Shown here one piece after another: positions 60,674 through 64,000 of a stretch of 64,000 nucleotides of DNA. Each line of letters opens with the position of its first letter. Within the stretch, counting starts at the first letter, position 1. The notes beneath the pieces were generated by a model. That model saw nothing but the letters and a program-made list of their open reading frames with translations. It ran no database searches and was not told where the DNA came from. Both the position numbers and the translations under genes were made by a program. This stretch comes from Aspidapion aeneum (taxonomy: Eukaryota; Arthropoda; Insecta; Coleoptera; Brentidae): positions 62,903,379 through 62,967,378 of the forward strand of contig OY755046.1 in NCBI GenBank assembly GCA_963576565.1. The letters are read 5' to 3'.

Positions 60674-62348
60674 AGTTTTTCAAAATATTAAGTAAAAACA
60701 AAATTTTTTATTTCAAAAAAATTTAAATATCGTCGTTATCTTGTAAAAACAAAATAATAAAATTTGCTAGTATTAGAAACTACAGCCAAACGAATGACGT
60801 TAACAATTTTTTTCTAGATCTTCTGTTTTTTTTTTAAACCGTTTTCGAAATTTCCTTATAGTTACTTTTATTCGGAAAACCCTGTATACATTTAAAGACA
60901 CACAAAAAAAATATATCTACCTTGATGGTGGTACTTCTGGGAGACCATGGAGGGTAGTGGTGTGCTGCAACCATTGAAGAACGTGCTCTCTTGACCATTG
61001 CCTTGGGTCTGAAAAAAAAGTTATTTATTTATTTTAATAGCAATATCTTAAAAATGTATTTTTTTAAGAGAGACTTGCACCATTTTTAGCTCACACATAT
61101 ACTATACTATAGTAGTGTGAGCTATAGTGATCCTAATTTTTTCGAGAAAAAAAAAGTTTTTTGTTGCGCCGTCTGTCTGTCTGTATGTCTGTATGTCTGT
61201 ATGTCTGTATGTCTGTATGTCTATATGTCTGTATGTCTGTATATCTGTATGTCTGTATGTCTGTATGTCTGTATGTCTGTATGTCTGTATGTCTGTATGT
61301 CTGTATGTCTGTATGTCTGTATGTCTGTATGTCTGTATGTCTGTATGTCTGTATGTCTGTATGTCTGTATGTCTGTATGTCTGTATGTCTGTATGTCTGT
61401 ATGTCTGTATGTCTGTATGTCTGTCTGTAACGACCAACGCGCACAACTCAAAAACCGCTTGGCCGATTTTAATGAAATTTGGTACCTAGGCTGGGTCGTG
61501 GGTCGACATGGCCCCATTTAAAAATGAACAAAACCCACCGAACACAAACCAAATAAAAGGGTGAGGGTAGATTTCAAAAATTAGAGTTTATATGAAAATA
61601 TGGCGTGTGTGATATCAAACGAAAGGTAATTGAAGCCGGACTTTCACAAAATACATTTTAGTTTTTGTTTTTTTTGTAAGGGTGGGGGTAGATTTCAAAA
61701 ATTTGAGTTTAAGTCAAAACATGGCTTGTGTGGTATCAAACAAAAGGTAATTTAGTCTGGAGTTGAATAAAATATATTTCAGTTTTTAGTTATATTAGCT
61801 CACACGTACACTATAACTATAGGACCTAGTGTGAGCTTAGGGGCCCATATATTGGCAGAGTATTTTTGTATGTCTGTTCGTAACACGATAGCTCCCAAAC
61901 CGCTGAACCGATTTTCATGAAATTTTCAGGCAGCGTAGTGTTCGACCCTATAACGAGCTGATTTAATTTTGGTCAAAATTCATTAATGCTAATGACAGTT
62001 TTTTGACAGTTTTTTGACAGTTAAAAAATTTAAGAAACTAACTTTTTAACGGAGCGTCGCATCAATATCCGGGTTTCAAAATATAGTAAAGCATATTTTT
62101 CTAAAAAATTGTGTTATAACCAAAAAAACTGTAAGAACTTTAGTTTCGGAGTTATTTATTTGGGAAGGTATTAGATCCGTCATGGATCCATTTATCTTTT
62201 TATTACCTTTTGGCAAGTTTTCCTCTCCGTCATCCGAGGGAGTTGGGGAAACCGGTAGACCCCTTCTTTCCAAATAGGCAGGAAACCGGTCCCATTCTGT
62301 TGACAAACTGTAGTTGACGGGTCCTGCGGTGCTAGCTTGAAGGGCCAT
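60042..62348 (-). CDS. edl: Pointed/SAM-domain protein without ETS domain, Mae/EDL-like (three exons)
   Basis: Mae/EDL is a nuclear regulator downstream of EGFR/MAPK signalling: its Pointed (SAM) domain binds the SAM domains of Yan and Pointed and breaks Yan polymers. Exons 62348-62207 (142 nt), 61008-60921 (88 nt) and 60180-60042 (139 nt) sum to 369 nt, exactly 122 codons plus TAA. Junctions are canonical: AAAAG/gtaata, cag/ACCC, TCAAG/gtagat and tag/ATTC. Residues 46-118 read as a Pointed domain: DPRQWSREHVLQWLQ at the start, then FLMNGKALCLMSPSMF and RVPLGGKLLYKDFQLRL. The stop follows the domain directly, so no ETS domain can be attached; Drosophila EDL has the same C-terminal placement. 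The first coding exon begins at an acceptor (62424-62426), so a 5' UTR exon lies further right. The orthologue call rests on architecture and remembered motif likeness; another SAM_PNT-only protein is possible. Confidence 0.8.
60600..60668. repeat. (TA)n tract in edl-like intron 2
   Basis: About 69 nt of pure TA repeat. Confidence 0.96.
60921..61008 (-). CDS. edl: edl-like exon 2 (first half of Pointed domain)
   Basis: The 88-nt exon encodes DPRQWSREHVLQWLQ and a short loop ending PEVPPSR. The W-(S/T)-REHV-QWL pattern is diagnostic for Pointed domains. Both splice sites are canonical. Confidence 0.82.
61086..61867 (+). mobile_element. Terminally palindromic element with (GTCTGTAT)n array, in edl-like intron 1
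   Basis: Same family, but the lead segment between TTTTTTCGAG and TTGTTGCGCC is shortened and the array is an 8-mer GTCTGTAT (61171-61429), a higher-order variant of GTCT. It ends GGCAGAGTATTTTT. Confidence 0.88.
61868..62192 (+). mobile_element. GTCTGT/ACCGATTTTCAT repeat, in edl-like intron 1
   Basis: Matches 11135-11505 (CCGCTGAACCGATTTTCATG, CTAACTTTTTAACG, GTCATGGATCCAT). It ends about 15 nt from the exon 1 donor. Confidence 0.65.
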
Positions 62349-62423
62349 ATTGATTTTTGATTTTCGTAGGTAGTAGCCTATTTTGAGAAGTGAAGGGGAG
62401 TTTCTTTAAGGAGTGTTGAAAAT
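62207..62423 (-). CDS. edl: edl-like exon 1 (5' UTR end plus residues 1-47)
   Basis: The exon starts after the acceptor tttcttgcag and holds 75 nt of 5' UTR, then ATG at 62348 (context CAATATGGC). It encodes a short N-terminus with an SPTPSDDGEE stretch; the SP/TP pairs are possible proline-directed kinase sites (inference). Donor AAAAG/gtaata lies only about 15 nt from a repeat that fills most of the intron. Confidence 0.8.
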
Positions 62424-62548
62424 CTGCAAGAAAAAAAAATAATATTAACTATTGTAGGTTCTTTGTTGTTTCAAATCTTATTTGCATTTTCTTCATCAAG
62501 AAATTGTAGCTATCGCAATGCTCAGGGAAAATTGGCATCCTTGGGGTT

Positions 62549-62594
62549 AAGGACACTCATCGTAGAGCAAGCTTGCTTTACAATGAGTGTCCTT
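62549..62594. repeat. 46-bp palindrome upstream of edl-like exon 1
   Basis: AAGGACACTCAT and ATGAGTGTCCTT enclose the self-complementary centre AGCAAGCTTGCT. Possibly a tiny MITE. Confidence 0.75.
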
Positions 62595-62618
62595 ATTTGG
62601 GGTAATATCGTGGGTTTA

Positions 62619-63430
62619 GTACTACTACTATGTCGGTTTAGAACGTTTTTCTACGATGTCCGACGCCTATTCTCTACCTCCTTCGATCCTGACAACCACC
62701 TTCTGTCAGGTTTTTTTGACTTATTGATCTTTGGTTTTACTGTTGCCATTCCAGTTAAGGACGCCCTCTTTCTCTGCGCCCTATTGGTTGCCATTGTCTA
62801 GTCAGCGGCGTAGCGTGCCCGAAAGCGCGGGGGGGGGGCGACAGCTAAAAAGGGCGCCTCTGAAAACTGATGAAAAATCTTGTGACAAAGAAAAAGGTCA
62901 AAAGGGCGCCTCACAAATTTTGTGACAAAAAAAAAAGGTCAAAAGGGCACCTCTCACAAATCTTGCGACAAAAAAAAAAACAAAAAAAAAAACGGTCATC
63001 ATGTGTGAGGGGGCGGCCGATAGGTCACAAGGGCGCCTCTCACGAATCTTGCGACCAAAAAAAAAAGGTCACTACCCTCGGGGAGGGGAGGGGGGGCGAC
63101 GAACCCCCCGCGCCCCCCCCCACGCTACGCCGCTGTGTCTAGTTCTCTACTTGATTCGTTTCCAATACATAATTACTGAGTCTTGTCCACGTTCACTGTT
63201 AACCCACCCTTTTCGTATTCTTTTATTAACATTCTTATCATATACTCCATGTCTTCTTCATCATTAGCATATGGTAAATCGGTCGTTAAGTTGTATTTCC
63301 ATGCCGTGTACTTTACGTTTGCAGTTTTTTAGAGCCACTGCGATAAATATTTTAAAAAGAGTTGGAGAGATACAACATCCGTGTCTTATGCCTTTCGTTA
63401 CCAGGAATTCTTTTGAAAGTTGTACGAAAA
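62619..63430 (-). pseudogene. RTE-like LINE, internally deleted, split by a MITE
   Basis: The (ACT)n 3' tail is at 62619; 62630-62802 is the C-terminal end and 63136-63430 gives STPTLFKI-like and RKVHGMEIQLNDRF reverse transcriptase sequence. The FADD box itself is lost in a small deletion. The MITE at 62803 lies between the halves. Confidence 0.78.
62803..63135. mobile_element. hAT MITE, CAGCGGCGTAGCG family, copy 2
   Basis: Same family as 55435-55804, with perfect 8-bp duplication TGTCTAGT at 62795-62802 and 63136-63143, and three GGGCGCCTC-unit internal repeats. Confidence 0.94.
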
Positions 63431-63795
63431 CGTATGTTGAGACTAAAAAATATTTTTTGATAGGAAAAAGGCTTAAGTTAAAAATATGTAACACATCCTG
63501 AGCACTTAAAAAAATCCATAAATGAAACAGGAAACATATTAAAACATGAACGAAATATCTGTTAATTGTATTGAAAACATATGTTTTTTGTGTCGGCATA
63601 AAACTATTTTTTACTTTGTAGATACAGTTTATCCGACCCTCATTTCCTATTTTCTACAAAATGGGGGATGGGCAACCGCGCCATATTATGTAACAAAATA
63701 GTTAGGTGTCGTTTTACTAGGAAACATTGGTTTATCCTAAAATAAAGGATAAAGTATTGTTTTTGTAACTCAGTTTTTCATAAAAATCCAATAAA
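63431..63795. other. Unassigned stretch
   Basis: No recognisable feature. Confidence 0.4.
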
Positions 63796-63798
63796 TTA

Positions 63799-63962
63799 CA
63801 GTGAAACATCCCCTTGCGGACACCTGTGTTAAGCGGACACTCTAATAACCGGACGCGGACAATTTTTTTTTGTTAAAAAATTGTGAAACCTCTCTTAACC
63901 GGACGCGAACCTCTGACAACGGAACGGAGCGCTGCACGACATGGTCATAAATATTATGTAGT
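63799..63962 (+). mobile_element. Left end of a pogo-like element (as at 12909)
   Basis: CAGTGAAACATCCCCTTGCG, repeated GCGGACACT and CCGGACGCG, and AAATATTATGTAGTA match 12909-13138. The match stops at the hammerhead fragment. Confidence 0.75.
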
Positions 63963-63998
63963 AGTCCCATAAGGACGAAACGGTTAACTGTCAACACT
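63963..63998 (+). ncRNA. Partial hammerhead ribozyme, copy 5 (5' part missing)
   Basis: Stem II GTCC-CATAA-GGAC, GAAA, stem III and GTC/AACACT are present, but stem I's 5' strand and CTGAGG are replaced by pogo-like sequence, so this copy cannot self-cleave as a unit. The repeat runs off the right edge. Confidence 0.75.
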
Positions 63999-64000
63999 TA

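Overview
The window looks like intron-rich, A/T-rich animal DNA from a large, repeat-laden genome. The intact gene pieces (a fatty acyl-CoA reductase and a Mae/EDL-type Pointed-domain protein), the insect-type LINE, mariner, Transib and hAT elements, and a short CCTAA-rich LINE tail all point to an insect. A beetle with a big genome is my best guess, but nothing in the sequence settles the order.

Only two convincing cellular genes are visible, both on the minus strand. At the left, five coding exons (3361-11031) encode the N-terminal ~319 residues of a fatty acyl-CoA reductase; the gene continues beyond the left edge. At the right, three small exons (60042-62348) join in frame to a 122-residue Pointed/SAM-domain protein with no ETS domain, best matched to Mae/EDL, the modulator of Yan and Pointed. 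In the middle, a THAP-domain exon (36378-36560, minus) and a short plus-strand ORF (35688-35822) that recalls the start of insect SWIM/YqaJ-type proteins are weaker candidates.

Everything else is mostly mobile DNA, much of it nested, and many insertions can be bounded to the base by target-site duplications. The most striking is a complete Transib/RAG1-like transposon (13526-16710): CAC(A/G)GTGGTTTC terminal repeats, a 5-bp CAGCG duplication and an uninterrupted 661-codon transposase with recognisable RAG1-type catalytic positions. Other elements include a 5'-truncated LINE with a 13-bp duplication beside it; a PIF/Harbinger-like element inside an RTE-like LINE inside a hAT MITE (19721-23016); a mariner in a FAR intron that is itself split by a MITE; a MULE-like foldback; several hAT MITEs with perfect 8-bp duplications; and two long foldback elements with TA duplications.

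A second system is a dispersed repeat carrying complete type I hammerhead ribozymes (26963, 38373, 38888, 58910, plus a partial copy at 63963). Two of these lie in direct repeat with cleavage sites 515 nt apart, the arrangement expected of retrozyme-like circular-RNA retroelements. A third notable family is a terminally palindromic element with an internal (CTGT)n array ranging from tens of bases to over 1 kb (11736, 17631, 39622, 41373, 48327, 61086). Long stretches between these features are A/T-rich and show nothing I can name; they are listed as such.
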